Source: DAOTTI01 sp034437795 (GTDB taxonomy: Bacteria > Chloroflexota > UBA11872 > UBA12225). Taken from it: a stretch of 45,815 bases of DNA. The stretch's first letter is position 1; each line of letters begins with the position of its first letter. Of the stretch, positions 6,959 through 15,108 are shown in pieces. The stretch covers positions 1 through 45,815 of the forward strand of contig DAOTTI010000226.1 of NCBI GenBank assembly GCA_034437795.1, in the 5' to 3' direction. Under the pieces are notes generated by a model. It was not told the origin of the DNA, ran no database searches, and saw only the letters and a program-made list of their open reading frames with translations. A program made the position numbers and the translations under genes.

Positions 6959-8312
6959 AGCAGTCGCCGAAGGAATAGAAGCGGTACCGCCGCGCCATGG
7001 CCTCAGCGTAGGCACGCCGCACCAGATCGATGCCGGCGAAGGCGCTCACCAGCATCAGGAGCGTGGAGCGCGGCAGGTGGAAGTTGGTGATCAGGGCATC
7101 CACCGCCAGGAACCGGTACCCCGGATAGATAAACAGGCGCGTCCAGCCGCTCCAGCCGAGTGGCCGGTCGCCGGCCATGCGCTGCCAATCAAGCCGATCA
7201 AGCCGATCAAGCTGCTCAAACTGATCAGGCCGATCAGGCCCATCAGGCCCATCAGGCTGATCAAGCCAGTCAGGCTGGCCAGGCCGGCCGGCCGCGCCCT
7301 CGGCCACCAGCTCCCAATCAGGCCGCCCGGCGACGACAGCCGCCCAGGACTCGACCGCGCGCACGGCCGTCGTCCCCACGGCGATCACGCGGCGCCCCTC
7401 GCGCTTGGCGGCGACGATCGCCCGGGCCGCCGTCTCCGGTACGGCGACGAACTCGCTGTGCATCTTATGCTCGACGATGCGCCGGACGCGCACCGGCTGG
7501 AACGTATCCGGGCCGACGTGCAGGGTGACGAACCCGAACTGCACGCCCTTCCTGGCCAGCGTCTCCAGGAGCTGGGACGTGAAGTGCAGCCCCGCCGTGG
7601 GCGCCGCCGCCGACCCGCTCACCCGCGCGTAGACGGTCTGATAGCGCTCGGGGTCCGCCAGGGGCGTGCGGATGTAGGGCGGCAGGGGCACGGTGCCGTA
7701 GCGCGCCACGACCTCCTCCACCGGCGCGCCGAACCGGACGCGCACCCCGCCGGACGCGGTCCGCTCGCCCACCTCCAGCTCCTGGGGACCAGGTCCTGCG
7801 TCTGCCGGCGCAGGCGGCGCGTCCGCCGGCTGAGGCGGGGCGCTCGAACCCTGAGGGTCCAGACGTGAGGCGCCGATCTCCGGGCCTTCACCGGGGCCGT
7901 CGCCGGCGGATCGCAGGCTCCCTACCGCGCCCGGGCTGGCGCCCGGCCGGGCCTGGGCGCTCTCCGGCGCAGGGCGTTCGAGGGTAAGGCGCTGTCCCGG
8001 GCGCAGCCGGTGGGCGGGGCGGGCCAGGGCCTCCCACCAGCCGTCTCCGAGGTCGCGGAGCAAGAGGAGCTCCACGCGGCCGCCGGTAGGCTTACGCGCC
8101 TGCAGCCGGCCCGGCAGCACGCGGCTGTCATTGGCGATCAGCAGGTCGCCCGGCCGGAGGTACTCGACGATGTCGCGGAAGATACGATGCTCGAGCGTGC
8201 CGGTGGCTCGATGGATGACCAGCAGGCGGGAGCTATCCCGCGGCTCGACCGGGGTCTGCGCGATCAGCTCCGGCGGCAGCTCGAAGTCGAAGTCGTCGAC
8301 GCGTAGCTCCAC
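6945..8312 (-). CDS. queA: S-adenosylmethionine:tRNA ribosyltransferase-isomerase QueA
   Basis: QueA transfers and isomerises the ribose of AdoMet onto 7-aminomethyl-7-deazaguanine in tRNA, making epoxyqueuosine in the queuosine pathway. Hallmarks seen are VDDFDFELPPELIAQTPVEP, DLLIANDSRVLPGRL, YIRTPLADPERYQTVYA, GSAAAPTAGLHFT and TNFHLPRSTLLMLVSAFAG. The GTG at 8312 is chosen because it sits three codons before VDDFDF and 8 nt after GGAGG. The frame is open further upstream to 8558, but that part is not family-like. At 455 residues it is about 100 longer than usual. The excess is two low-complexity inserts: a Pro/Ala-rich one, and a 9-bp tandem repeat (7188-7277) encoding an Asp-Gln/Arg-Leu/Pro tripeptide run. 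Confidence 0.93.
   Translation of the reverse strand: MELRVDDFDFELPPELIAQTPVEPRDSSRLLVIHRATGTLEHRIFRDIVEYLRPGDLLIANDSRVLPGRLQARKPTGGRVELLLLRDLGDGWWEALARPAHRLRPGQRLTLERPAPESAQARPGASPGAVGSLRSAGDGPGEGPEIGASRLDPQGSSAPPQPADAPPAPADAGPGPQELEVGERTASGGVRVRFGAPVEEVVARYGTVPLPPYIRTPLADPERYQTVYARVSGSAAAPTAGLHFTSQLLETLARKGVQFGFVTLHVGPDTFQPVRVRRIVEHKMHSEFVAVPETAARAIVAAKREGRRVIAVGTTAVRAVESWAAVVAGRPDWELVAEGAAGRPGQPDWLDQPDGPDGPDRPDQFEQLDRLDRLDWQRMAGDRPLGWSGWTRLFIYPGYRFLAVDALITNFHLPRSTLLMLVSAFAGIDLVRRAYAEAMARRYRFYSFGDCCLFL
7188..7277. repeat. 9-bp tandem repeat inside queA
   Basis: About ten units of ATCAAGCCG / ATCAGGCCC run in tandem and in frame. On the coding strand they give a repeating three-residue Asp-Gln/Arg-Leu/Pro segment in a region where ordinary QueA proteins have none. 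Confidence 0.93.
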
Positions 8313-8529
8313 CTCGTGCTCCTCCGCCACAAATGAAACCACAGCCACGCCCGCCACGCCGCTCACGGGCGCACCTTCAGCCTCGCCCCCGTGGCTGCGC
8401 CTCACAGGCCGGCTTTTTCGGCGGGCCCATCCTGGACCGCTGGCTAGGCTGGCTACAGCTGGAGATGCTGCCCCTGAGCGATCAGCACCACGCTCGCGAA
8501 CCCCCTTGCGAAGCCCAAGGACGCCCCCG

Positions 8530-9561
8530 CTAGAAGAGCCGTGGCTGCTGGGGGCCATTGGGGAAGGGGAGGCCTAGATGGGCAGCGGCCTCTTCGGTGG
8601 CGACGCGGCCCCGCGGCGTGCGGTGCAGGAACCCGATCTGCATCAGATACGGCTCGTAAACGTCCTCGATCGTGTCCGGCTCCTCGCCGATGGACGCGGC
8701 GATGTTCTGCAGGCCAGCGGGGCCGCCCTTGAAGCGGGTCAGGATCAGCTCCAGCAGGCGCCGGTCGATCTCGTCCAGTCCCAGCTCGTCGATCCCCAGC
8801 GCGTCCAGCGCCTCCCGCGCCACCTCCAGGGTAATGATCCCATCCGCCATCACCTGGGCGTAGTCGCGCACCCGCCGCAGCAGGCGCAGGGCCACGCGCG
8901 GGGTGCGCCGGCTGCGCCGCGCAATCTCCTTCGCCCCCAGGTCCTCCATCGTCACCTTCAGCACCCGCGCCGCCCGCATCAGGAGCTGTTCCATCGCCTC
9001 CTGGCTGTAGAACTCTAGCCGGAAGATCAGCCCGAACCGGTCGCGCAGGGGCCCGGTCAGCAGCGCCGCGCGGGTCGTGGCCCCGATCAGGGTGAACCGC
9101 TTCAGCGGGAGCCGGAGCACGCTGGCCATGGTACCCCGCCCGGAGACGATGTCCAGCGTGAAGTCCTCCATCGCCGGGTAGAGCGATTCCTCCACGATCC
9201 GGTTCAGGCGATGGATCTCGTCGATGAAGAGCACGTCGCGTGAGTTCAGGGATGTCAGCAGACTGGCCAGCGCCCCCTGGTGCTCAATGGCCGGACCGGA
9301 CGTGGTCTTGATGTTGACCCCCAGCTCGTGGGCGATGATCCGCGAGAGCGTCGTCTTGCCCAGCCCCGGTGGCCCGTGGAGCAGCACGTGATCCAGCGCC
9401 TCGCCCCGCGCGCGGGCGGCCGCGATGGCGATGGCGAGCTGCTCCTTGATCTGCTCCTGGCCAACGTAGTCCGCCAGGCGCCGCGGGCGCAGGGATTCGT
9501 CGTCGTCATCGCCGCGCGGGCTTACCAGCCGCGCCGCGGGGACCTTCTCTATCGAAACCAC
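8530..9561 (-). CDS. ruvB: Holliday junction branch-migration ATPase RuvB
   Basis: RuvB is the AAA+ motor of the RuvABC resolvasome and drives branch migration on the RuvA-bound junction. Walker A is GPPGLGKTTL, Walker B DEIHRLNR, and sensor motif GATTRAALLTGPLRDRFG. The C-terminal winged helix includes EPYLMQIGFLHRTPRGR. At 343 residues it is of normal length. GTG at 9561 is used, giving a short charged N-terminus before LRPRRLADYVGQ. It follows ruvA on the same strand after 156 bp, which contain a stem-loop and a possible secondary promoter. Confidence 0.97.
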   Translation of the reverse strand: MVSIEKVPAARLVSPRGDDDDESLRPRRLADYVGQEQIKEQLAIAIAAARARGEALDHVLLHGPPGLGKTTLSRIIAHELGVNIKTTSGPAIEHQGALASLLTSLNSRDVLFIDEIHRLNRIVEESLYPAMEDFTLDIVSGRGTMASVLRLPLKRFTLIGATTRAALLTGPLRDRFGLIFRLEFYSQEAMEQLLMRAARVLKVTMEDLGAKEIARRSRRTPRVALRLLRRVRDYAQVMADGIITLEVAREALDALGIDELGLDEIDRRLLELILTRFKGGPAGLQNIAASIGEEPDTIEDVYEPYLMQIGFLHRTPRGRVATEEAAAHLGLPFPNGPQQPRLF

Positions 9562-9697
9562 GTGGCGGATGCTCCCTGTCTAGAGCCAGTCTCGCGCCGG
9601 GCTCACATTCAGCACAGGTGCTCGTACAGCATAGCCGGTACGATCCTGCACATCTGTACAGTATGCCAGAGGCTAGAGGGGGAGACGGCCGGCGGCC

Positions 9698-9716
9698 GCC
9701 GCTCCGCTGGAGCGGC
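9698..9716 (-). terminator. Stem-loop just after ruvA
   Basis: A perfect hairpin GCCGCTCC-N3-GGAGCGGC lies one nucleotide past the ruvA stop. There is no T run after it on the minus strand, so it may be an mRNA-stabilising or attenuating structure rather than a full terminator between ruvA and ruvB. Confidence 0.45.
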
Positions 9717-9717
9717 C

Positions 9718-10281
9718 CTACTCCGGCCGCAGGAGCTGGAGCGCGAGGCGGACCCGCTCCTCGATGGCCAGGCTGGGATCGTGAGGGAGCTTGGCCACCG
9801 CCGCCTGGGCCTCCGTGGCGGGGAAACCCATGGTAGTGAGCCAGGCCAGCACTTCGCCATCCAGGGCGGCCTCGGCCGCCACCGGGCCCACCTTGTCCTT
9901 CAGGTCAAGGACGATCTGAGCCGCCAAGCGCCGGCCGATGCCCGGGATGCGCATCAGCGCGTTGACGTTCTCGCGGGCGATGTCGGCGCGCAGCGACTGT
10001 ACCGACGAGCCGGAGAGGAGGGCCAGGGCCTTGGACGGCCCCAGCCCGCTCACCCCGATGAGCAGCTCGAAGAGCTCGAGCTCGGCGGCGGTGGCAAAGC
10101 CGTAGAGCGTCAGGGCGTCCTCGCGCACCAGCAGGTGGGTAAAGAGCCGGGCTCGCTCGCCCACCTGCAGCTGCGCCGCCGTGGAGGCGGGGATCAGGGC
10201 CCGCAGCCCGACCCCGCCGACCTCGATCACGGCGAAGCCCTTCCCGACGGCTGCGACCTTGCCTTCAACGGAGACGATCAC
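9718..10281 (-). CDS. ruvA: Holliday junction DNA-binding protein RuvA
   Basis: RuvA forms the tetrameric platform that holds the four-way junction for RuvB. The N-terminal OB-fold is visible (MIVSVEGKVAAVGKGFAVIEVGGVG). The helix-hairpin-helix region includes LLIGVSGLGPSKALALLSG and LMRIPGIGRRLAAQIVLDLKDK. The C-terminal domain III (MGFPATEAQAAVAKL), which contacts RuvB, follows. The length of 187 residues and the GTG start both fit the family. It lies just downstream of ruvC on the same strand, giving gene order ruvC-ruvA-ruvB. Confidence 0.97.
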   Translation of the reverse strand: MIVSVEGKVAAVGKGFAVIEVGGVGLRALIPASTAAQLQVGERARLFTHLLVREDALTLYGFATAAELELFELLIGVSGLGPSKALALLSGSSVQSLRADIARENVNALMRIPGIGRRLAAQIVLDLKDKVGPVAAEAALDGEVLAWLTTMGFPATEAQAAVAKLPHDPSLAIEERVRLALQLLRPE

Positions 10282-10323
10282 CGCTCAACTGACCCGCGTG
10301 CTTGACGGAAGATACACGGCCGG

Positions 10324-10950
10324 CTAGCGGATGCCCAGGGCGCGGATCGGCGCCAGCCGGAGGTGGCAGAGCGCGATCGCCAGCGCGTCGGCGGCGTCGT
10401 CCGGCTGCGGGATGGCCGGCAGGCCGAGCAGGGCCTGCACCATGCGCTGCATCTGGAGCTTGTCCGCTCGCCCAAAGCCGGCCATGGCCTGCTTGACCTC
10501 CGCCGGCGTGTATTCCACCACCGGCACCCCTGCCTCGGCCAGGGCGAGCAGGGCCACCCCCCGCGCCTGGCCGACGGTAAGGGCCGTGGTGGCGTTGCGC
10601 CCGAAGAAGAGGCGCTCCACCGCCGCTTGCGACGGCCGAAACTCGCGCAAGATGGCGCATAGCTCGCTGTGGAGCGCCAGCAGGCGCCGCTCCATCGGCT
10701 CGCCGGCATGCGTCTCAATCGCCCCGTAGGTCACAAGCTGGTACGGCCCGTTCCCGCCGGTAGCGCCCCGCACGATGCCGTAGCCGGTGATGGCCGTCCC
10801 CGGATCGATGCCGAGCACGGAGGTCTCGGCCTCACCCCGCGGCTGTTCCTGCGCGTCGTAGTCAGGCGGCGCGGGGGCTGCCGGCATCACGGGGGCGACG
10901 ACCCGCCGCGCCCGGTCGGTGAGCTCATCCAGTCGGGACCGGCCGGCCAC
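10324..10950 (-). CDS. ruvC: Crossover junction endodeoxyribonuclease RuvC
   Basis: RuvC cuts Holliday junctions during recombinational repair. The RNase H-like fold is clear: SVLGIDPGTAITGYG carries the first catalytic Asp, VERLFFGRNATTAL the Glu, and QPDDAADALAIALCH the final acidic pair. The longest frame starts at GTG 10950, one base past the yebC stop, and has a 44-residue extension not seen in the family. A GTG at 10818, 11 nt after GGTGAGG, would give 164 residues, close to the usual length, and may be the real start. Its location between yebC and ruvAB is a common arrangement. Confidence 0.93.
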   Translation of the reverse strand: MAGRSRLDELTDRARRVVAPVMPAAPAPPDYDAQEQPRGEAETSVLGIDPGTAITGYGIVRGATGGNGPYQLVTYGAIETHAGEPMERRLLALHSELCAILREFRPSQAAVERLFFGRNATTALTVGQARGVALLALAEAGVPVVEYTPAEVKQAMAGFGRADKLQMQRMVQALLGLPAIPQPDDAADALAIALCHLRLAPIRALGIR

Positions 10951-10951
10951 G

Positions 10952-11704
10952 TCAGGATGCCAGTTGCGCCACCAGCTCCTGGGAGAGATCGAGGTTGGTG
11001 CTGACGTTTTGCACCTCGTCCAGGTCCTCCAGGCGCTCCACCAGGCGGATGACCTGCTGCGCCCGCTGCTCGTCCAGGGTGACAGTGGACTTGGGCATCA
11101 TCACCCGCTCGGCGCTCTCCACGGGGATGCCCGCCTGCTCCAGGGCGTGGCGCACCCGCTCCAGATCCTCCAGGTTGGTATAGATCTCGAGCGTCGAACC
11201 CTCCTGGTTCACATCCACCGCGCCGGCGTCGATGGCCGCCAGCGTCACGTCGTCGGGATTACGCCCGTTCAGGCTGACGGCGATGAAGCCCCGCGGCTCG
11301 AAGAGCCACGCCACCGAGCCGGTCTCTCCCAGGCTCCCGCCGTGGCGCGTGAAGACGTTGCGGATCTCAGCCACGGTGCGGTTGCGGTTATCGGTCAGGG
11401 CTTCGATGTAGATGGCGACGCCCCCCGGTCCGTACCCCTCATAGATCACTTCCTCGTACCGCGCCTGTTCCTCGCCGGCTCCCGTCGCCCGCGCGATGGC
11501 ACGTTGAATGTTCTCCTGCGGCATGTTGAACTGGCGCGCGCGTTGAATGGCCAGGCGAAGCCGGAAGTTGGCATCGGGGTCACCGCCGCCGTCGCGAGCC
11601 GCCACCGTGATCTCCCGCGCCAGCTTGGTGAACAACTGGCCGCGCTTGGCGTCGTTCGCCCCTTTCTGTCGCTTGATCTGGGCCCATTTGCTGTGGCCGG
11701 ACAT
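10952..11704 (-). CDS. yebC: YebC/PmpR-family protein
   Basis: YebC-family proteins are cytoplasmic. They have been described as transcriptional regulators and, for some members, as ribosome-associated factors. The diagnostic N-terminus SGHSKWAQIKRQKGANDAKRG is present, together with NMPQENIQRAIARATG and YEGYGPGGVAIYIE. ATG 11704 is chosen over the longer frame because it precedes SGHSKW directly and follows AGGAGGGGG. The length is 250 residues. It is the first gene of a minus-strand run with ruvC, ruvA and ruvB. A -10 box TATAAT lies 45 bp upstream. Confidence 0.96.
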   Translation of the reverse strand: MSGHSKWAQIKRQKGANDAKRGQLFTKLAREITVAARDGGGDPDANFRLRLAIQRARQFNMPQENIQRAIARATGAGEEQARYEEVIYEGYGPGGVAIYIEALTDNRNRTVAEIRNVFTRHGGSLGETGSVAWLFEPRGFIAVSLNGRNPDDVTLAAIDAGAVDVNQEGSTLEIYTNLEDLERVRHALEQAGIPVESAERVMMPKSTVTLDEQRAQQVIRLVERLEDLDEVQNVSTNLDLSQELVAQLAS

Positions 11705-11748
11705 AGCGTTCCCCCTCCTAGTTGCGCGGTGCCGGGAGCACCCAGCCA

Positions 11749-11754
11749 ATTATA
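11749..11754 (-). promoter_or_regulatory. -10 box of the yebC-ruvCAB promoter
   Basis: TATAAT on the minus strand, about 45 bp before the yebC start. I see no good -35 box. It is divergent from the TATAAT at 11797 that serves the membrane-protein gene, so two promoters share this 110-bp gap. Confidence 0.55.
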
Positions 11755-11796
11755 GGGTGAGGCGCGCCCCTGCCGGCGTGCAGGGAACGGTCCGCT

Positions 11797-11802
11797 TATA
11801 AT
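11797..11802 (+). promoter_or_regulatory. -10 box for the small membrane protein gene
   Basis: TATAAT ends 13 bp before the ATG at 11816. Transcription would start about 7 nt upstream of the start codon, so the message would be nearly leaderless. No ribosome site is visible. Confidence 0.55.
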
Positions 11803-11815
11803 CGGCCTACCCTGG

Positions 11816-12343
11816 ATGCCTGCGGACATCTGGCAGATCATCGGCACCTCGATGGTGTCGTTCCTCCTGTCCTTCATGCTGATGAAGGTCTGGCTGCCCT
11901 TTGCGCCGCGGCGCCAGGGGGAGGTGCTCCTGCAGGTGCACGTCCAGTTCATCCAGCGCGTGATGATCCACCGCAACCAGGCCTTCTGGGTGCTGCTGTT
12001 CATCCTGGCCGGCAGCCTGCCGGTCTATGAGCAGCCCTGGTTCCTGCCCGGGACCCAGCCCACCGCCCTGGCGGCCCTCTTCCTGATCATCTCGCTCCCG
12101 CTGCGCTACGTCTTTACCGACCGCGGCATCGGTATCGGCAACACCGTGCCGCGCCCATACCGCACGTTCCGGCGACTGGATATGCAGGACGTTCGCCAGG
12201 GGCGCGGGCTGCTGGCTACCACCACCATCATCGTCCTGCGGGGGCGAAAGCTGCCCCGCGGTACGGCCCCTTCCATGACCCTCTACCTCCCCTCCAGCCA
12301 GGCGCCGGCCGTCATCCGCCTGCTGAAGCGCCATCTCCGCTAG
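11816..12343 (+). CDS. Small integral membrane protein, unknown function
   Basis: This is a 175-residue protein I do not firmly recognise. Hydrophobic segments lie at about residues 8-27, 54-70 and 83-97. A basic cytosolic-type domain follows (RYVFTDRGIGIGNTVPRPYRTF...TIIVLRGRKLPRGTAPSMTLYLP). Strands of the type YVFTDRGIGIGN followed by a positively charged loop and a final IRLLKRHL helix recall small PH-like membrane proteins such as DUF5673, but this is only a resemblance. It stands alone on the plus strand, divergent from yebC, with its own promoter. Confidence 0.75.
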   Translation: MPADIWQIIGTSMVSFLLSFMLMKVWLPFAPRRQGEVLLQVHVQFIQRVMIHRNQAFWVLLFILAGSLPVYEQPWFLPGTQPTALAALFLIISLPLRYVFTDRGIGIGNTVPRPYRTFRRLDMQDVRQGRGLLATTTIIVLRGRKLPRGTAPSMTLYLPSSQAPAVIRLLKRHLR

Positions 12344-12574
12344 CCCGAACTCGTCATGGCCCAGGTCCGTTCGCTCTCCGAGAAGGAGAGGAATGGCCCG
12401 GCTTATTCATGACCGGAGCCCTCATCCTAACCTGCTTCCTCTGGGAGAGGGCGCTCCTCGCTGGCGACGAAGGATCCAGGCCAGGGTGAGGGCGTCAGTG
12501 GTGACGAATCGGCCACGCCCCGTTGGGGCACCAGCGATCGATCCAATGGCAGGCTGTCTACACAAGAGCCCGGG
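12344..12574. repeat. Dispersed GC-rich repeat, copy in the gap after the membrane protein gene
   Basis: The gap carries one copy of the dispersed family (about 12409-12560). It begins CCCTCATCCTAACC, has the CTCTGGGAGAGGG palindrome, and continues into the long arm GAATCGGCCACGCCCCGTT and GGGGCACCAG. No gene is seen in it. Confidence 0.8.
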
Positions 12575-13360
12575 TTAGGCTGCGGGTATCTCGATCTCCT
12601 GGCTGTCGTAGGCCAGCGCCATCCCGTCGGGAAGCGACGCGTTGGTTTCGTCGTGCTCGAGCGAGTGGGAGATGTGGGTAAAGAGGGTGCGCCTGGGCCG
12701 CAGCCGGCGCGCCACCTCGATGGCCTGCTCCAGCGAGAAGTGGGTGGGATGCGCAGACTTGCCCAGCGCGTCGAGGATCAGCAGGTCGAGCCCTTCCAGG
12801 GCGGCCAGGCTCTCCGGCGCGATCTCGTTGCAATCGGTGACGTAGGCGAAGGCAGGGCCATCCGACCGCTCGCAGAACCGATAGGCCGTGACCGCCAGCT
12901 GCCCGTGGCGGACCTCGATGGGCGTCACGCGGAGCCCCGCCACCTCGAACGGGCCGTCGACGGGGCGTAGCTCCAGGTTCGGCTTGCCCCCGCCCTCCTG
13001 CCCTTCACGGAAGACATAGATGAAGCGGTCGCGGATCTCCGCAAGCGTCGCCGCCGTGCCGTAGACGGGCACAGCCTGCTTGGTCCGCCAGTTGAAGATG
13101 CGCACGTCGTCTAGCCCAAAAATGTGGTCGGCGTGGGCATGGGTGAAAAGCACGGCATCCAGCCTGGAGAGGCCCGCGGCCAGGGCCTGGAGCCGGAATT
13201 CCGGGGTCGTATCCACGACAATCCGCTGCTCGCCGGACGCGACCAGGATCGAGGAGCGCGTGCGCCGGTTGCGCGGGTTCTCCGACGTGCAGACGGCGCA
13301 GGTGCAGCCGATCACGGGGATACCGTGGCTCGTGCCGGTGCCGAGAAAGCGGACGCGCAT
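12575..13360 (-). CDS. PhnP-like metallo-beta-lactamase-fold hydrolase
   Basis: This is a 261-residue MBL-fold protein of the PhnP (phosphoribosyl cyclic phosphodiesterase) type. The N-terminus FLGTGTSHGIPVIGCTCAVCTS has the Cys cluster that binds a structural zinc in PhnP. The metal-binding motif THAHADHIFGLDD and later His/Asp positions (EVRHG, YVTDCNE, ILDALG, HFSLEQA, FTHISHSLEH) complete the site. Related proteins act on cyclic phosphodiesters, but no phosphonate genes are nearby, so the substrate is open. ATG 13360 fits the family start. It stands alone between two repeat-rich gaps. Confidence 0.88.
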   Translation of the reverse strand: MRVRFLGTGTSHGIPVIGCTCAVCTSENPRNRRTRSSILVASGEQRIVVDTTPEFRLQALAAGLSRLDAVLFTHAHADHIFGLDDVRIFNWRTKQAVPVYGTAATLAEIRDRFIYVFREGQEGGGKPNLELRPVDGPFEVAGLRVTPIEVRHGQLAVTAYRFCERSDGPAFAYVTDCNEIAPESLAALEGLDLLILDALGKSAHPTHFSLEQAIEVARRLRPRRTLFTHISHSLEHDETNASLPDGMALAYDSQEIEIPAA

Positions 13361-13765
13361 GCGTGAGAGCGGGCCAGCGTGGCGGCTACCCTTGCCCGAA
13401 TTCCCAGGTCAATGGTCAGCCCTTCCAAGCCCAGGCGGCGCCCCATCGGGGCATGGCCGAGAATTCACCAGCGGAGCCCTCACCCTTGCCCTCTCCCCGT
13501 GGGTAGAAGGAACTGACGCCCCGGGCGAGCGCACCGGATCACCCCCGCCCCCTCCTACGGGGAGCCGGAACCGATGCGTGGCGTGCAGCATCAGCCAGGC
13601 CCATCTGGGGCGCCGGTAACGCAGGCAGAGGCGAGCCATTGGCCACCATCGACCACCAGGAATCCAAGCGAGCGGGCACGTCGCCTTAAGCAAGGGCCTC
13701 GCTGTGCCCCGCCGGCCTCCTTCGACCTGTCAACCTTCAACTTTGAACCCTGAACTTTGCACTCG
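13361..13765. repeat. Intergenic region with one or two dispersed-repeat copies
   Basis: This 405-bp gap has no credible gene. About 13410-13540 is an inverted copy of the dispersed element (GCGCCCCATCGGGGCATGGCC, then GAGCCCTCACCC and CTCTCCCC). About 13555-13640 resembles its long arm again (CATCTGGGGCGCCGGTAACG ... GAGCCATTGGCC). The part next to the downstream gene (13727-13760) is a different AT-richer run, CAACCTTCAACTTTGAACC followed by CTGAACTTTGC, made of degenerate heptamers. Confidence 0.75.
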
Positions 13766-14803
13766 TCAAGCGGTGACGGCGCGCAGGATAGGCGGCAGGC
13801 CGCGGGCAAGCTCCTGCCAGGTGGCGCCGCCGTCGTCGGTGACGTACACGTCGCCGGAGAAGAGTGGGAGATAGAAGCGCCCGGGGCGTCGCGGGTCGGG
13901 GGCGATGGCCGGCGTCGGCTGGAGCACCGCCGGCAGGCCGCGGCTGACTGGGCTCCAGGTGCGGCCGGCGTCTTCGGTGCGGAAGACGGCCCCGCCGGTG
14001 CGCTCGGGGGCGATGCCGAAGAAGCCGCTGGCGCCGTGCGTCACCACCACCACGGCGACGTCCGGCTCTTCCTGGTGGGTCACGATCGGCCGGCAGTAAA
14101 GCGGATCCAGCCCGTCGATCCGTCGCTCCCACCGTTCCCCGCCATCGCTCGAATAGTAGACGCCCTGGGGCGTGGCAGCATAGATGACCGATGGCGCGGC
14201 GGGGCAGATCGCCAGGCCGTGAATGTCAGGGTGGACGGCGGCCCCCGGCCGGTCGCCGATGACCTGCCATGTCCGACCGCCGTCCCGCGTGCGGACGATC
14301 CCGCCTACCTCGATGCCGGCGTAGATCACGTCCGGCTCCACAGGGTGGGGGACGATCGCCATCACGTGCGGGGTGTGGGGCGGCAGCGGGTAGCTCCAGC
14401 GCTCGTAGCCCGGCATCTCTCGGAGCGACTGTCCCTGCTCCCAGGACACCCCGCCGTCCGTACTGACGAACAACTCGGCCGGGTCGGTGCCGGCGAGGCA
14501 CCGCGGCGCCGTCGCGGTCCCGGCGGAGGCGGCGGCAAGAGCGGTGATCTGCTGGCCGGCCAGCGGCCCCGCCACCGGCGACCACGTCCGCCCGCCGTCG
14601 GCCGAGCGAAGCATGCCTCGGCGGCCAGCGGGGCGGAGCGGCTGGCGCATCGGCAGGCCGTAATCGGGGGTCACCGCCGCCAGGATCACGTCGCCGGCTA
14701 CAGCCAGGGCTTCCGTGCTCACGCCGTCGGGACCGAGGCGGGCCACCTGGCCCGTCTCAGGATCGATGCGGACGATCCCCTGCGTCGTACTCAGGTACAG
14801 CAT
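13766..14803 (-). CDS. BNR/Asp-box repeat beta-propeller protein
   Basis: This 345-residue protein is built from Asp-box (BNR) repeats of the sialidase/VPS10 beta-propeller type. Six are visible: RSADGGRTW, STDGGVSWE, RTRDGGRTWQ, SSDGGERWE, RTEDAGRTWS and VTDDGGATWQ. It lacks the Arg triad and FRIP motif of true sialidases, so catalysis is not supported. There is no signal peptide or lipobox, so it appears cytoplasmic or leaderless. Proteins of this kind are common in Chloroflexota and are mostly uncharacterised. It has no obvious partner here. Confidence 0.82.
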   Translation of the reverse strand: MLYLSTTQGIVRIDPETGQVARLGPDGVSTEALAVAGDVILAAVTPDYGLPMRQPLRPAGRRGMLRSADGGRTWSPVAGPLAGQQITALAAASAGTATAPRCLAGTDPAELFVSTDGGVSWEQGQSLREMPGYERWSYPLPPHTPHVMAIVPHPVEPDVIYAGIEVGGIVRTRDGGRTWQVIGDRPGAAVHPDIHGLAICPAAPSVIYAATPQGVYYSSDGGERWERRIDGLDPLYCRPIVTHQEEPDVAVVVVTHGASGFFGIAPERTGGAVFRTEDAGRTWSPVSRGLPAVLQPTPAIAPDPRRPGRFYLPLFSGDVYVTDDGGATWQELARGLPPILRAVTA

Positions 14804-15108
14804 GAGCCAAGTATGCCGGATGGCCCGTGGGAGTCACCCGCCGGGCGTGGCGGCCCTCATTCCCTTGGCTCTCCGGCGGCATGGCCGGGATGGCCGCGGG
14901 GGCAGGGCGCAGGCAGAGCCATCACCCTAACCCTCTCCCACAGGGGGGGTGTGATCCCCCTCGGGCCTGCGTCGGGCGGCCCCCAACCCTCTCCCACAGG
15001 GAGAGGGGGCGTACTCCGTCCCGGCCGCAATCTCAAGCAACGCCCCAACCCTCTCCCACAGGGAGAGGGGACTGAGCGCTGGCCGGTGAATGGCGTGAAT
15101 AGTCCAGG
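14804..15108. repeat. Cluster of three dispersed-repeat cores
   Basis: This 305-bp gap has no gene. Three copies of the core ACCCTCTCCCACAGGGAGAGGG (at about 14931, 14986 and 15049, the first with a divergent right arm) are spaced 55-65 bp apart. The last continues into the element's arm (CGCTGGCCGGTGAATGG). They sit downstream of the permease operon. Confidence 0.85.

Noticed and set aside
8313..8558. Longer N-terminus for QueA
   Set aside because: The added 82 residues are low complexity and overlap ruvB. The GTG at 8312 has a strong ribosome site directly before the family start.
13766..14803. Active sialidase
   Set aside because: Asp-box repeats are present but the catalytic Arg triad and FRIP motif are not seen, nor is an export signal.
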